Notes under the pieces: model-generated
Database searches by the model: none
What the model was told of the DNA's origin: nothing
The model's input: only the letters and a program-made list of their open reading frames with translations
Source: JAKAWQ01 sp963840545
Lineage (GTDB): Bacteria > Pseudomonadota > Alphaproteobacteria > Acetobacterales > Acetobacteraceae
NCBI GenBank assembly: GCA_963840545.1
Contig: CAWIZE010000001.1
Span: forward strand, 186,001 to 250,000
Direction: 5' to 3'
DNA: 64,000 nt
In this document: piece by piece, positions 1-11,064 of the stretch
Numbering within the stretch: position 1 is the first letter of the stretch
How the letters are laid out: each line of letters opens with the position of its first letter
Made by a program: the position numbers and the translations under genes

Positions 1-1658
<1,658 letters not shown>

Positions 1659-1714
1659 CGTCGCCTCCTCGCTCGCGGGCATCGGGAAGGGAGGGGATTC
1701 TGCTTGTCGATATC

Positions 1715-1828
1715 CCGTCCCTCCGCCGGCATGACCCGGTTCAGGTTCGCAGGGTCACCGCGCTGTCCGCGTTGCAACGCAAATGCGGGCCGGCGGTATC
1801 TCAGCCCCCTGACGGGGCTCCCCTCGGT
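1715..1828 (-). promoter_or_regulatory. TPP riboswitch (THI element) upstream of thiC
   Basis: On the minus strand the leader contains the THI-box landmarks in order: GGGGAGCCCC, then CTGAGATACCGCC (CTGAGA at 1799-1804), then ACCCTGCGAACCTG and GGGTCATGCCGGCGGAGGGA. These match the conserved pyrimidine-sensor and pyrophosphate-sensor helices of the TPP aptamer. It lies about 57 nt before the thiC start, as usual in proteobacteria, where it generally hides the ribosome binding site or triggers termination. The ends given are approximate. Confidence 0.93.
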
Positions 1829-1939
1829 CGGTCGAGGATCGGTGCTCACCCCGGGCATGTCAATGCCTACCCGTGGGGGCTGCCCATAGGCCCGCCCTTT
1901 AGGGCCACCCGCCGCACCGGGGAAGATTGCGGAAAGTTA

Positions 1940-1968
1940 TTGTGCATGGCCGGAGGACAAGACATTAT
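1940..1968 (+). promoter_or_regulatory. Possible sigma-70-type promoter for the first liv operon
   Basis: TTGTGC at 1940-1945 and CATTAT at 1963-1968 are separated by exactly 17 nt, about 80 nt before the binding-protein start at 2050. This is a partial consensus match found by eye in the thiC/liv divergent region, so it is only a candidate. Confidence 0.3.
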
Positions 1969-2049
1969 CTTGGCGCAATCCGCGCCCGGGCGCGGCATGG
2001 GAAGCTGGTGCGTACTCAAAGCCGGCCCATGAACATAGGGAGGGACGTA

Positions 2050-3312
2050 ATGGTTCAGGGGAAGCCTTCGGGCCGGCTTGGCCGGCGGGGTGTGCTTAAG
2101 GCAGGCGCGGCGCTTGGCGCGATCGGCGCCGTCCAGGTCAGTTCGCCGTTCATCGTCAAGGCGCTCGGCGAGCAGCCGCTCAAGATCGGATTCATCGACC
2201 CGCTCACCGGCAGCCTTTCTCTCCTCGCCGTCTCGGAGGTGCAGGGCGCGCACTACGCGGTGGACGAGATCAACAAGAAGGGCGGGATCGCGGGACGCCA
2301 GGTTCAGCTCTTCGTCGAGGATTCGGCAAACGATGTCGGCACCGGGGTCGAGAAGATCCGCAAGCTGATCGACGAGGATCACGTGGATGTGACAATGGGC
2401 GACGTCAACTCGGGGATCGCCTACGCGATCGCCCAGGTGGCGACCCAGAAAGGCGTCCTGCACATCGTGCCGGGCGGCCACACCGACCCGATCACCGGCA
2501 AGGATTGCGCGTGGAACGTGTTCCGCATCTGCAACACGACCTCGATGGACGCCAACGCAATCTCCAACATCCTCATCAAGAAATTCGGCAAGCGCTGGTA
2601 CTTCATCACCCCAGACTATGCCTACGGCCACACGCTGCAGGCTGCGTTCATCGCGAATCTCGAGAAGGCCGGGGGCACCTACGAGGCGGAGCTGCTGCCG
2701 ATCGCCAACAGCGACTTCTCGGCCAGCCTCATCAAAGCACGGGCGTACAAGCCGAACGTGCTTCTCAACAACATGGGCGGGCTTGCCCAGATCGACTGCA
2801 TGAAGCAGTTCGTGCAGTTCGGCCTGGAGAAGGAGATGGCGCTGGGCGGGGCGCTCTTCGAGTGCGAGGAGGTCGTCGCCGTGCCGCCGGCGGCGCAAAC
2901 CGGTTGGTGGGACATGGAGTGGTGGTGGGACCAGCCAGGCGTGCCGTACGTGAAGGAGTTCGCAACCGGAATCGTCGATCGGTTCAAGAAGCCCGCGTCG
3001 GCCCGCCACTGGTTCGGCTACGTCTCGATCTACTCGGTCAAGCTCGCCGTGGAGAAGGCGAAGAGCACGAAGGCGATCGACCTCGCGCGCGCGCTCGAGG
3101 GCATGGAGCTCCCACCCGAGGTCGCGCTGCAGCCGGGCAAGGTCTTCTATCGCGCCGGCGACCACGAGTTGATGCCCAACATCTTCGCCGGCGAAGTGCA
3201 CACTCCGCCGGCCGGTGATCCGTACAACTTCTTCACCGTCGCGGACTTGGTACCAGGCGATCAGGCACAACCGCTGTCGGAGACGGGCTGCCATATGACC
3301 TACCCGAGCTAG
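2050..3312 (+). CDS. ABC transporter substrate-binding protein, branched-chain amino acid/amide type
   Basis: Periplasmic binding protein of the Peripla_BP_6 (LivJ/LivK, AmiC-like) family, 420 aa. The N-terminus RLGRRGVLKAGAALGAIGA has a twin-arginine-like motif and a hydrophobic stretch, suggesting Tat export. The mature part begins LKIGFIDPLTGSLS, the usual first strand of the family, followed by GGIAGRQVQLFVEDS. An in-frame ATG lies further upstream at 1927, but the ATG at 2050 is preferred because AGGGAGGGACGTA sits just before it. It heads a five-gene transport operon and is separated from the first permease by a hairpin at 3330-3369. The ligand is not predictable; the family includes amino acid, urea and amide binders. 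Confidence 0.9.
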   Translation: MVQGKPSGRLGRRGVLKAGAALGAIGAVQVSSPFIVKALGEQPLKIGFIDPLTGSLSLLAVSEVQGAHYAVDEINKKGGIAGRQVQLFVEDSANDVGTGVEKIRKLIDEDHVDVTMGDVNSGIAYAIAQVATQKGVLHIVPGGHTDPITGKDCAWNVFRICNTTSMDANAISNILIKKFGKRWYFITPDYAYGHTLQAAFIANLEKAGGTYEAELLPIANSDFSASLIKARAYKPNVLLNNMGGLAQIDCMKQFVQFGLEKEMALGGALFECEEVVAVPPAAQTGWWDMEWWWDQPGVPYVKEFATGIVDRFKKPASARHWFGYVSIYSVKLAVEKAKSTKAIDLARALEGMELPPEVALQPGKVFYRAGDHELMPNIFAGEVHTPPAGDPYNFFTVADLVPGDQAQPLSETGCHMTYPS

Positions 3313-3329
3313 CCGAGGGCAAGGCCGGC

Positions 3330-3369
3330 AAACCCCTGTCGCCGGCAGCGCGCCGCGCGGCAGGGGTTT
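3330..3369 (+). terminator. Intra-operon hairpin between binding protein and permease
   Basis: AAACCCCTG (3330-3338) pairs perfectly with CAGGGGTTT (3361-3369) across a GC-rich loop that can fold further, and CGTTT follows. It lies in the only sizeable gap of the operon (3313-3408). Such structures often act as partial terminators or 3' stabilisers, so that the binding protein is made in excess over the membrane components. Confidence 0.6.
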
Positions 3370-3408
3370 CGTTTACCTGGAATCAAGAAACGATCGACAG
3401 GGACGGCA

Positions 3409-4275
3409 ATGCTGCAACTGGTGCTCTTCAACCTCTTCAACGGGCTAATCATTGGCGCGTTCTACGTGCTGACGGCGCTCGGCCTCTCGATGATCCTCAA
3501 CCTCAGCAACGTCATCAACTTCGCGCACGGCAACTTCCTCGCCCTCGGCGGCTATCTCGCCTACGTCCTCATTCCCTATATCGGCTTCTGGCCGTCCCTT
3601 CTGGTGGCACCACTTCTAACCGCGGTGCTCGGCTTCGTGGTCGAGCGGACGATGATCCGGCGCATCTACGGCCGCGACCCGATCTACAGCCTGCTGCTGA
3701 CCTTCGGGCTTGCCTTCATGATCCAGGACGCGTGCCGCTATATCTGGGGCGTGAACGGCCTGCCGCTGACCACGCCGGCGAGCATTTCCCAACCCCTCAG
3801 CCAGGAGTTCTTCTTCCTCACCGGCTACCGGCTGTTCGTCGTCGGCATCGTCATCGTCGCCGTGGCGGGGCTGTTCGCGTTCCTCCGCTACTCCCGGATG
3901 GGCATGCGCATCCGCGCCGGCGTGCTCGACCTCGAAACGGTCTCGGCGCTCGGGATCAATGTCCGGCTGCTGCGCTCGCTCAATTTCGCCTTCGGCATCT
4001 TCCTGGCCGGGTTGGCCGGCGTGCTCGCCGGCGGGCAGATCGGGCTCAACCCGAACATGGGCGACGACCTCCTGCTGCCGAGCTTCGTCGCCATCATCGT
4101 CGGCGGGATGGGCAGCCTGGTCGGCACGCTCCTCGGCGGCCTGCTGATCGGGGTGGCGGCAGCGATCACCACGATCTTCTACGCCTCGGCGAGCCAGGTG
4201 GTGATCTATGTGATCATGGCGATCGTGCTGCTGGTCAGACCGCGCGGGCTACTCGGCGAGGAGGGCATGCAGTGA
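3409..4275 (+). CDS. Branched-chain amino acid-type ABC permease, LivH family
   Basis: Integral membrane permease, 288 aa, with about eight hydrophobic segments. The LivH signatures are LGLSMILNLSNVINFAHG near residue 25 and FVAIIVGGMGSLVGTLLGG near residue 225. It should form the inner-membrane channel together with the LivM-type protein encoded next; the GTG start of that gene lies inside the last codons of this one (overlap 4272-4275). The start ATG at 3409 gives MLQLVLFNLFNGLIIGAF, a typical LivH N-terminus. Confidence 0.92.
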   Translation: MLQLVLFNLFNGLIIGAFYVLTALGLSMILNLSNVINFAHGNFLALGGYLAYVLIPYIGFWPSLLVAPLLTAVLGFVVERTMIRRIYGRDPIYSLLLTFGLAFMIQDACRYIWGVNGLPLTTPASISQPLSQEFFFLTGYRLFVVGIVIVAVAGLFAFLRYSRMGMRIRAGVLDLETVSALGINVRLLRSLNFAFGIFLAGLAGVLAGGQIGLNPNMGDDLLLPSFVAIIVGGMGSLVGTLLGGLLIGVAAAITTIFYASASQVVIYVIMAIVLLVRPRGLLGEEGMQ

Positions 4276-5255
4276 GCGGCACCGCACGTGCCCTCTCGCC
4301 CGCGCCTGCGCAAGGGCGGCCGCTTCTGATCCTCGCCGGCATCTGGGTGGTGCTGATCGCGGCCCCGTTCTGGATGCCGTTCATCGGCGGCTACACCGCA
4401 CTCGGCGCGCGCATCCTGGTAATCGGCCTCGCGGCGATGTCGCTGAACTTCCTGATCGGCTTCACCGGCGTGGTGAGCTTCGGGCATGCCGCCTATTTCG
4501 GGATCGGCGTCTATGGCGCGGGGATGATCCTGCGCTACGTCACCCCCTCCACGCCGCTCGCAATGATCGCCGGGATCCTCCTCGGCGGGATCGTCGGCAG
4601 TGCGGTCGGCGCGCTGATCTGCCGGCGCCGCGGGATCTACTTCGCCCTCGTCACGATCGCCTTCCAGGAGGTCTTCTACTACATCGCGTACAAATGGGAT
4701 TCGGTGACCGGCGGCTTCGACGGCCTGCGCGGCTTCCAGCGCCAGCCGATTCACTTCGGCGCCTTCACCCTCGATATCCAGAAGAATGGCGTTGCGTTCT
4801 ACTACTTCGTTCTGGCCGTCTTCGCGATCGTCGTCGGCGTGATGGGCTTCATCCTCCGCTCACCGTTCGGGCGCACCCTGCTCGCGATCCGCGAGAACGA
4901 GCGCCGCGCCCGCTTCCTCGGCATCCCGGTCGACCGCCACATCTGGCTCGCCTTCACCATCTCCGCCTTCTGCATCGCCGCGGCCGGTGCGCTCTACGCG
5001 ATGCTCAACAATTTCGCCGACCCCTCTTCGCTCTATACCGACCTCTCGGGCGAGCTCGTGATCATGTGCGTGCTCGGCGGCATCCGAAGCTTCTGGGGAC
5101 CGCTGCTCGGCGCCGCGGTGTTCGAGGTGTTGCAGGACTATATCTCGAGCCACACGGTCAACTGGCTCTTCTTCATCGGCCTCGTCTTCGTGCTGGTGGT
5201 GATGTTCTTCCCCCGCGGCCTGCTCGGCGTGTTCCGCCGCCGGAGCGCGGCATGA
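4272..5255 (+). CDS. Branched-chain amino acid-type ABC permease, LivM family
   Basis: Second membrane permease of the operon, 327 aa. It carries the family motif SLNFLIGFTGVVSFGHAAYF near residue 60 and ends in a MFFPRGLLGVFRRR tail typical of LivM. The reading frame is open far upstream, but the GTG at 4272 (GTGAGC) overlaps the stop of the previous gene by four bases and fits translational coupling. The LivG-type ATPase gene begins inside the last four bases (ATGA at 5252). Confidence 0.92.
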   Translation: MSGTARALSPAPAQGRPLLILAGIWVVLIAAPFWMPFIGGYTALGARILVIGLAAMSLNFLIGFTGVVSFGHAAYFGIGVYGAGMILRYVTPSTPLAMIAGILLGGIVGSAVGALICRRRGIYFALVTIAFQEVFYYIAYKWDSVTGGFDGLRGFQRQPIHFGAFTLDIQKNGVAFYYFVLAVFAIVVGVMGFILRSPFGRTLLAIRENERRARFLGIPVDRHIWLAFTISAFCIAAAGALYAMLNNFADPSSLYTDLSGELVIMCVLGGIRSFWGPLLGAAVFEVLQDYISSHTVNWLFFIGLVFVLVVMFFPRGLLGVFRRRSAA

Positions 5256-6001
5256 GCATGCTCGCGGTCCACAACGTCTCCAAGCACTTCGGCAGCCTTA
5301 TCGCCGTGCGCGAGGTCTCGCTCACCGTGGCCAAGGGCGAGCTCCGCGCCATCATCGGGCCGAACGGCGCCGGCAAGACCACCTTCTTCAACCTGATCAC
5401 CGGCTTTTTCTCCCCGACCGCGGGCGAGATCACCTTCGACGGCCAGAACGTCACGCGGCTGGGCGCCGCGGAGCGGGTCAAGCGCGGCATGGCCCGGACG
5501 TTCCAGGTCACCGAAGTGTTCCCGGAGCTTTCGGTGCGCGAGAATGTCCGCATCGCCACAGAGGTCGCCGCGGGCTATGCGCTGCGGCCGTGGCTCGGGG
5601 CGGCCGAGATACGGAGCGTCGCCTCGGTGGTGGAGGAGACGATCGGCCTCACCGGGCTCGCCAACAAATCCGACCGGCTGGTGGGCGAGCTCGCGCACGG
5701 CGACCAGCGCGCGGCGGAGATCGCGATGGCCCTGGCGCTCCGCCCGCGCCTCCTCCTGCTCGACGAGCCGACCGCCGGGATGGGCGAGCAGGAGACCTAC
5801 GAGATCGCCGGGCTGATCCGCAAACTGCACCGCGACAAGAGCTACACGATCATCCTCGTCGAGCACGACATGCGCGTCGTGTTCCACCTCGCCGACCGCA
5901 TCTCCGTGCTCGAACAGGGGGCGCTGCTCGCCGACGGGACGCCCGAGCAGATCGCCGCCGACCCGGCGGTACAGGCGGCCTATCTGGGAAAAGCGGCATG
6001 A
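5252..6001 (+). CDS. ABC transporter ATP-binding protein, LivG family
   Basis: Cytoplasmic ATPase subunit, 249 aa. Walker A is GPNGAGKTT near residue 37, Walker B is LLLLDEPTAGM with the catalytic Glu, and the switch His is in IILVEHDM. The signature segment reads LAHGDQRAAEIAMAL rather than LSGGQ, a normal variant of LivG proteins. It begins ATGAGCATG overlapping the livM-type stop, and its own TGA overlaps the ATG of the LivF-type gene, so all components are translationally coupled. Confidence 0.93.
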   Translation: MSMLAVHNVSKHFGSLIAVREVSLTVAKGELRAIIGPNGAGKTTFFNLITGFFSPTAGEITFDGQNVTRLGAAERVKRGMARTFQVTEVFPELSVRENVRIATEVAAGYALRPWLGAAEIRSVASVVEETIGLTGLANKSDRLVGELAHGDQRAAEIAMALALRPRLLLLDEPTAGMGEQETYEIAGLIRKLHRDKSYTIILVEHDMRVVFHLADRISVLEQGALLADGTPEQIAADPAVQAAYLGKAA

Positions 6002-6729
6002 ACGCGATCGAGGTCGAGGGGCTGCACACCTATTACGGCAAGAGCCATATCCTTCACGGCGTCAGCCTCACCGTCGAGGAAGGCCGCCTGACGACGCTGC
6101 TCGGGCGCAACGGGGCCGGCAAGACGACGACGATGCGCAGCCTCATGGGCCTGACGCCCCCGCGTGAGGGCAGCGTCCGCATCTTCGGCCGCGAGACCAC
6201 GAACTGGCCGAGCTTCCGCATCGCCGCCCTCGGCGTCGGCTACGTGCCGGAGGGCCGCCGCATTTTTCCCAATCTTTCAGTCGAAGAAAATCTCAAGGTT
6301 CCTCTCGAACGCCCGGGACCCTGGAGCATCCCGCGCGTCTACCAGCTCTTTCCGCGCCTCGAGGAGCGCAAGCTGAACCGCGGGCGGCAGCTCTCCGGCG
6401 GCGAGCAGGAGATGCTCTCGATCGCCCGCGCGCTGCTGCTCAACCCGCGGGTCCTGATCCTCGACGAGCCCTCCCAGGGCCTGGCGCCGCTCATCGTGCG
6501 CGACGTCTTCCGCATCGTCGCCGAGATGCGCAACGAGGGCATCTCGGTGCTGCTGGTCGAGCAGAACGTCCGCATGAGCCTCGAGATCGCCGATTATGCC
6601 TACGTGCTCGACGACGGCGCGATCGTCCATGCCGGCCCGGCATCCGAACTCGCGCGCGACGAGGAACGCATCCAGTCGCTCGCCGGGGCGACCGCCGAAG
6701 AGTGGCACGAAAAGGAGCCTGCCGCTTGA
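5998..6729 (+). CDS. ABC transporter ATP-binding protein, LivF family
   Basis: Second ATPase of the operon, 243 aa. Walker A is GRNGAGKTTTM, the signature is LSGGEQEML and Walker B is VLILDEPSQGLAP; SQGLAP is characteristic of LivF as opposed to LivG. With the LivG-type subunit it should form the heterodimeric motor of this importer. It starts at the ATG that overlaps the previous stop (ATGA, 5998-6001) and ends 31 nt before sufE. Confidence 0.93.
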   Translation: MNAIEVEGLHTYYGKSHILHGVSLTVEEGRLTTLLGRNGAGKTTTMRSLMGLTPPREGSVRIFGRETTNWPSFRIAALGVGYVPEGRRIFPNLSVEENLKVPLERPGPWSIPRVYQLFPRLEERKLNRGRQLSGGEQEMLSIARALLLNPRVLILDEPSQGLAPLIVRDVFRIVAEMRNEGISVLLVEQNVRMSLEIADYAYVLDDGAIVHAGPASELARDEERIQSLAGATAEEWHEKEPAA

Positions 6730-6760
6730 CGCGGACCGGATAGGTCCGCACATCCGCCGG

Positions 6761-7213
6761 ATGACCGCCGGAGAGCCCTTCGCCACCCCCGCAGAACCCT
6801 CCGCCGCCGCGGCGATCGCCGCCATCGCCGAGGAGCTCGCGCTCTTCGATGGCTGGGAAGACCGCTACCGCTACATCATCGATCTCGGCCGCGAGCTGCC
6901 CCCCTTCCCCGCCGCCTGGATGGACGAGGCCCACCGCGTCGCCGGCTGCCAGAGCCGGGTATGGCTGGCGGCCGAGCTCCGCGACGGCCGGCTCCACCTC
7001 GCCGGCGCCTCGGACGCTGCGATCGTCGCCGGGCTCGTGGCCCTCCTGCTCCGCGTCTACTCGGGCCGCACACCAGCCGAGATCACGGCCACTGAACCGG
7101 ACTTTCTGATCGGGCTCGGCCTCATCGGCGCACTCTCCACCAACCGCGGCAACGGGGTCGCCGCCATGGCCCGACGCATCCGCGCCATGGCGCGCCCCGT
7201 GCCCGCGTCCTAG
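6761..7213 (+). CDS. sufE: Cysteine desulfuration protein SufE
   Basis: Sulfur acceptor of the SUF iron-sulfur assembly route, 150 aa. It takes persulfide sulfur from the SufS cysteine desulfurase and passes it on. The sequence has the SufE landmarks WEDRYRYIIDLGRELP near residue 28, AGCQSRVW with the acceptor cysteine near residue 62, and FLIGLGLIGALSTNRGNG near the C-terminus. The ATG at 6761 gives a normal length; earlier in-frame starts would run into the livF-type gene. No other suf gene is nearby, so it is a lone sufE, as in many alphaproteobacteria. Confidence 0.94.
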   Translation: MTAGEPFATPAEPSAAAAIAAIAEELALFDGWEDRYRYIIDLGRELPPFPAAWMDEAHRVAGCQSRVWLAAELRDGRLHLAGASDAAIVAGLVALLLRVYSGRTPAEITATEPDFLIGLGLIGALSTNRGNGVAAMARRIRAMARPVPAS

Positions 7214-7228
7214 GCCGGGGAGCGCTGT

Positions 7229-7250
7229 CGCCCGCACCCCCTTGCGGGCG
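7229..7250. terminator. Hairpin downstream of sufE
   Basis: CGCCCGCA (7229-7236) pairs with TGCGGGCG (7243-7250) around a six-base loop, 16 nt after the sufE stop. There is no T-run, so if it terminates transcription it is not a classic intrinsic terminator. Confidence 0.4.
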
Positions 7251-7279
7251 CCTGGGGCTCTCAGCGGCGGTACCCGACC

Positions 7280-7403
7280 TCAGGGCCGATTGACGACGCG
7301 GCAGGCAACGAACTGCCCGGGGCGAGCCTCGCAGGCGGTGGGCGCGCGCTCCCGGCAGACCGGCATGGCGTGCGGGCAGCGCGGATGGAAGCGGCCGCCC
7401 CGT
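7280..7403 (-). pseudogene. Truncated copy of the 3' end of the dppF-type ATPase gene
   Basis: About 124 bp closely matches 9090-9213, the 3' end of the dppF-type gene, in the same orientation. Read on the minus strand it gives RFHPRCPHAMPVCRERAP and then a C-terminus ending VACRVVNRP plus stop, against RFHPRCPHAMAVCREREP and VACHLVNPP plus stop in the full gene. The match stops abruptly near 7403, with no upstream coding part. It is a partial duplicate lying on the far side of the FAD oxidoreductase gene, so the two copies flank that gene as direct repeats. Confidence 0.8.
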
Positions 7404-7689
7404 CCCGCCGCGCGCGGCTAGACCGAAGCTCCTTCTATGCCGTTACATCAAGCCATTGATATATCGCTGCTTCTCATCAAAAAGAGGCGAAAAGGTAGCC
7501 AGTTGCTGGGTGCAGCCAGACAAGAAATTGGCGATGGGTCCCACCGGTTGACGACGAGCTCAGATCTGATAGCCTCACAAAAAGCCAGCTATCTGATTGA
7601 TATCCTCTGTACCCAGTAGCGAAGCCGCCGCTTTTCGAAGAAGCGAGTCGGATCAACGAGTTGCGCTACTTGACAGTAGGAAGCTCGGT
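7404..7689. other. AT-richer intergenic stretch, probable degraded insertion
   Basis: This stretch is clearly lower in GC than everything around it. No intact gene is supported. Part of the minus strand just before 7590 reads QVAQLVDPTRFFEKRRLRY in an open frame that then stops. That resembles the RFxxKRxLxxY region near the C-terminus of IS110-type transposases, but it is a short resemblance judged by eye. A 60-residue plus-strand frame at 7437-7619 has no recognisable features. The likeliest reading is the scar of a mobile element next to the truncated dppF copy. Confidence 0.4.
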
Positions 7690-9075
7690 CTAGAGGATGC
7701 CCGAGCCCTTGAGGGCGCCCAGTTCGGCCATCAGGCCCGCATCCTGATAGCGCAGCGGGCTGAGCGGGTGGGCGAAGTCGGGCAGCGCCGTGCCCGTGAT
7801 CCAGGCGGCGGCGAGCGCGCCGGCGGCGCAGGCGCCCATGGTGCCGAACCCGGAAAGCGCGCCCGCGACGAAGGCGCCCGGCGTGCGCATCGGGCCGACC
7901 AGCGGCCAGTTCTCGCGGGTCATCGTGTAATAGCCGCCGTAATGAACCATCCCGCGCGGCAATCGCTCGCGATAGGCTCCCAGCGCCGGATTGAGCCGGC
8001 TCGCACCGCGCAGCACGATTTCCGGGAAATACGGGCGCAATGGCGGCTCCGGCTCCACCACGCCGGGCGTGCGGTTGAAGGCCCAGCCGGTCTTGATCCA
8101 CTGCCCCCCTGCACCGCCCTCCGGCCGGCAATGGACGCCGCCCGGCATCGCCTCGGCGAGCCATGCGAGGGACGGGTCCGCGCGCAGCAGGGCCCGTTCC
8201 TCCGCGGTCCAATCGATCGACTGGCCGTCGAGATCGACCGCGAACGGCATGCCGCGGGGGATGGCGCCCGCCACATCCTCGAATGCGATCTTCTGCTGGG
8301 CGACGGCGCTCACCGGCAGGCTCTCGCCCAGCATCGCCGCGACTTCGCCGAGAGCAGGCCCGGCGGCGTTGACGAGGATGTCCGCCCGCAGCTCCTGCGT
8401 TCCTTCGCGCCCGGCAATCTCGAGCGTGAAGCCATCGTGGCGCGAGACGGCGCCGAGCCGCGCCGGGATCACCCGTCCGCCGGCGGCGCGGATGCGCTCC
8501 AGCATGAGCTGGCCCATCTGCTGGCCGCTGATATCCCCGGCCCGGCGGACGTGGAGCACAGTCGCCACCGCCGGATCGAAGCTCGGGAAATGGCGGCGGA
8601 TCAGCGCCCGATCATGGAGCACGTCGACCCCGTCGGGCGCCGAGCGCCAGTCCGCGATGTCGGGCGGGACATAGGTTGCGCCCGAACCCTTCTCATGGAC
8701 GCGCACGCGCATTCCCGCCGCGCCGCCGTAGCCGCGAGCAAGCGCGCCGAGCAGCCCGTCGATATCCGCCACGCGGGTGGCAAGCGCATAGCCGCGCCGG
8801 GTCATGCGCAGGCGGTTGCCGCCCGCGCGCGCGATCTCTTCCATCAGGTCGATGCTGTGGTCGGTGAATGCCGTCATCACGGGATGCGGCCACCAGTTCC
8901 GGTAGTTCTCCCCCGAGGCCGCCGAGGTCAGGCTCATCGGCGGCAGCGGATCGAGGATTGCCAGATCGCGTTTTTCCCCGCGCACGACGAGATAGTAGGC
9001 GACGGCAACGCCGACGATCCCGGCGCCGACGATGACGACCCGCCCGCAGCGCCGCGTTGCGTCCGCTGCGCTCAT
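7690..9075 (-). CDS. FAD-dependent oxidoreductase, DAO (D-amino acid/glycine oxidase) family
   Basis: Flavoenzyme of 461 aa. The N-terminal Rossmann dinucleotide-binding motif is VVIVGAGIVGVAVAYYL at residues 13-29, and the C-terminal flavin-contact region reads GPMRTPGAFVAGALSGFGTM. The family oxidises amines such as sarcosine, glycine, D-amino acids or opines to imines. It starts at 9075, 16 nt after the dppF-type stop, so it is probably the last gene of the peptide/opine ABC operon and may act on the imported compound. The exact substrate is unknown. It is enclosed by two direct copies of the dppF 3' end. Confidence 0.85.
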   Translation of the reverse strand: MSAADATRRCGRVVIVGAGIVGVAVAYYLVVRGEKRDLAILDPLPPMSLTSAASGENYRNWWPHPVMTAFTDHSIDLMEEIARAGGNRLRMTRRGYALATRVADIDGLLGALARGYGGAAGMRVRVHEKGSGATYVPPDIADWRSAPDGVDVLHDRALIRRHFPSFDPAVATVLHVRRAGDISGQQMGQLMLERIRAAGGRVIPARLGAVSRHDGFTLEIAGREGTQELRADILVNAAGPALGEVAAMLGESLPVSAVAQQKIAFEDVAGAIPRGMPFAVDLDGQSIDWTAEERALLRADPSLAWLAEAMPGGVHCRPEGGAGGQWIKTGWAFNRTPGVVEPEPPLRPYFPEIVLRGASRLNPALGAYRERLPRGMVHYGGYYTMTRENWPLVGPMRTPGAFVAGALSGFGTMGACAAGALAAAWITGTALPDFAHPLSPLRYQDAGLMAELGALKGSGIL

Positions 9076-9091
9076 TCGCCCCGCCCTCCCC

Positions 9092-10074
<983 letters not shown>

Positions 10075-10078
<4 letters not shown>

Positions 10079-11064
10079 GACGTGGACAAGGCTCCGAGGC
10101 GGATGCAGGCGGCCCGATGGGCCGGGCCTGGGCCGGGCGCGAGCGGCGCGAGCGGCGGCACGGCCAGCGTGCAGGCGGGCTCGGCGTAGCCGCAGCGCGG
10201 CGCGAAGCGGCAGCCCGGCGGGCGGTGGCGGGGATCGGGCAGGGTGCCGGGAATGGCGGCAAGGCGCGCGCGCTCGAGCTCGAGCGTCGGCGCAGAGGCG
10301 AGCAGCGCCCGCGTATAGGGATGCGCCGGCTTATCGAAGAGCAGGTCCACGGGGGCCTCCTCGACGATGCGCCCGGCATACATCACCAGCACGCGGTCCG
10401 CGGTCTCGGCGATCACGCCCATGTTGTGGGTGATGACGATCACGGCCATGCCGAGCTCGTCGCGCAGATCGAGCAGGAGATCGAGGATCTGCGCCTGGAT
10501 GGTGACGTCGAGCGCGGTGGTCGGCTCGTCGGCGATCAGCAGCCGCGGGCGGCAGGCGAGCGCGATCGCCAGCATCACGCGCTGGCGCTGGCCGCCCGAG
10601 AGACGGTGCGGATAATCGGCCATGCGCGCGGCGGCCGAGGCGATGCCGACCTTGTCGAGCAGCCCGACCGCGCGGGCGAAGATCCGCGCCGGCGGCCCCG
10701 GCTCGTGGGCGCGGATCGTCTCCATGATCTGCTCGCCGATCGTGAAGATCGGATTGAGCGAGGTCATCGGCTCCTGGAAGACCATGGCGATGCCGGGGCC
10801 GCGGATGCGGCGCCATTGCCGCTCGGAGAGCCGCGTCAGCTCCTCGCCCCCGAAGCGCACGCTGCCCGCCGCGATGCGCGCCGGCGGGCGCGGCAGAAGC
10901 CCCATGATCGCCAGCGCCGTCACGCTCTTGCCGCTGCCGGACTCGCCCACGATGCCGAGCACCTCGCCTGCCTCGAGCGCGAACGTGACCTCCTCGACCG
11001 CGGCGATCTCGCCCTCGAGGGTGGCGAAGGCGGCCGTGAGGCCGTCGACCTCGAGCAGGCTCAT
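10075..11064 (-). CDS. Oligo/dipeptide ABC transporter ATP-binding protein, DppD/OppD type
   Basis: ATPase subunit, 329 aa, intact. Walker A is GIVGESGSGKSVTALAIMG near residue 36, the signature is RLSGGQRQRVMLAIAL, and Walker B is LLIADEPTTALDVTIQ. The C-terminal oligopeptide-transporter extension, CRFAPRCGYAEPAC, holds the cysteines that bind an iron-sulfur cluster in some relatives. The ATG at 11064 lies inside the dppC stop (ATGA overlap). The frame stays open upstream through the shifted dppC, which makes the raw frame look like a 630-aa fusion; that is an artefact of the dppC frameshift. Confidence 0.9.
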
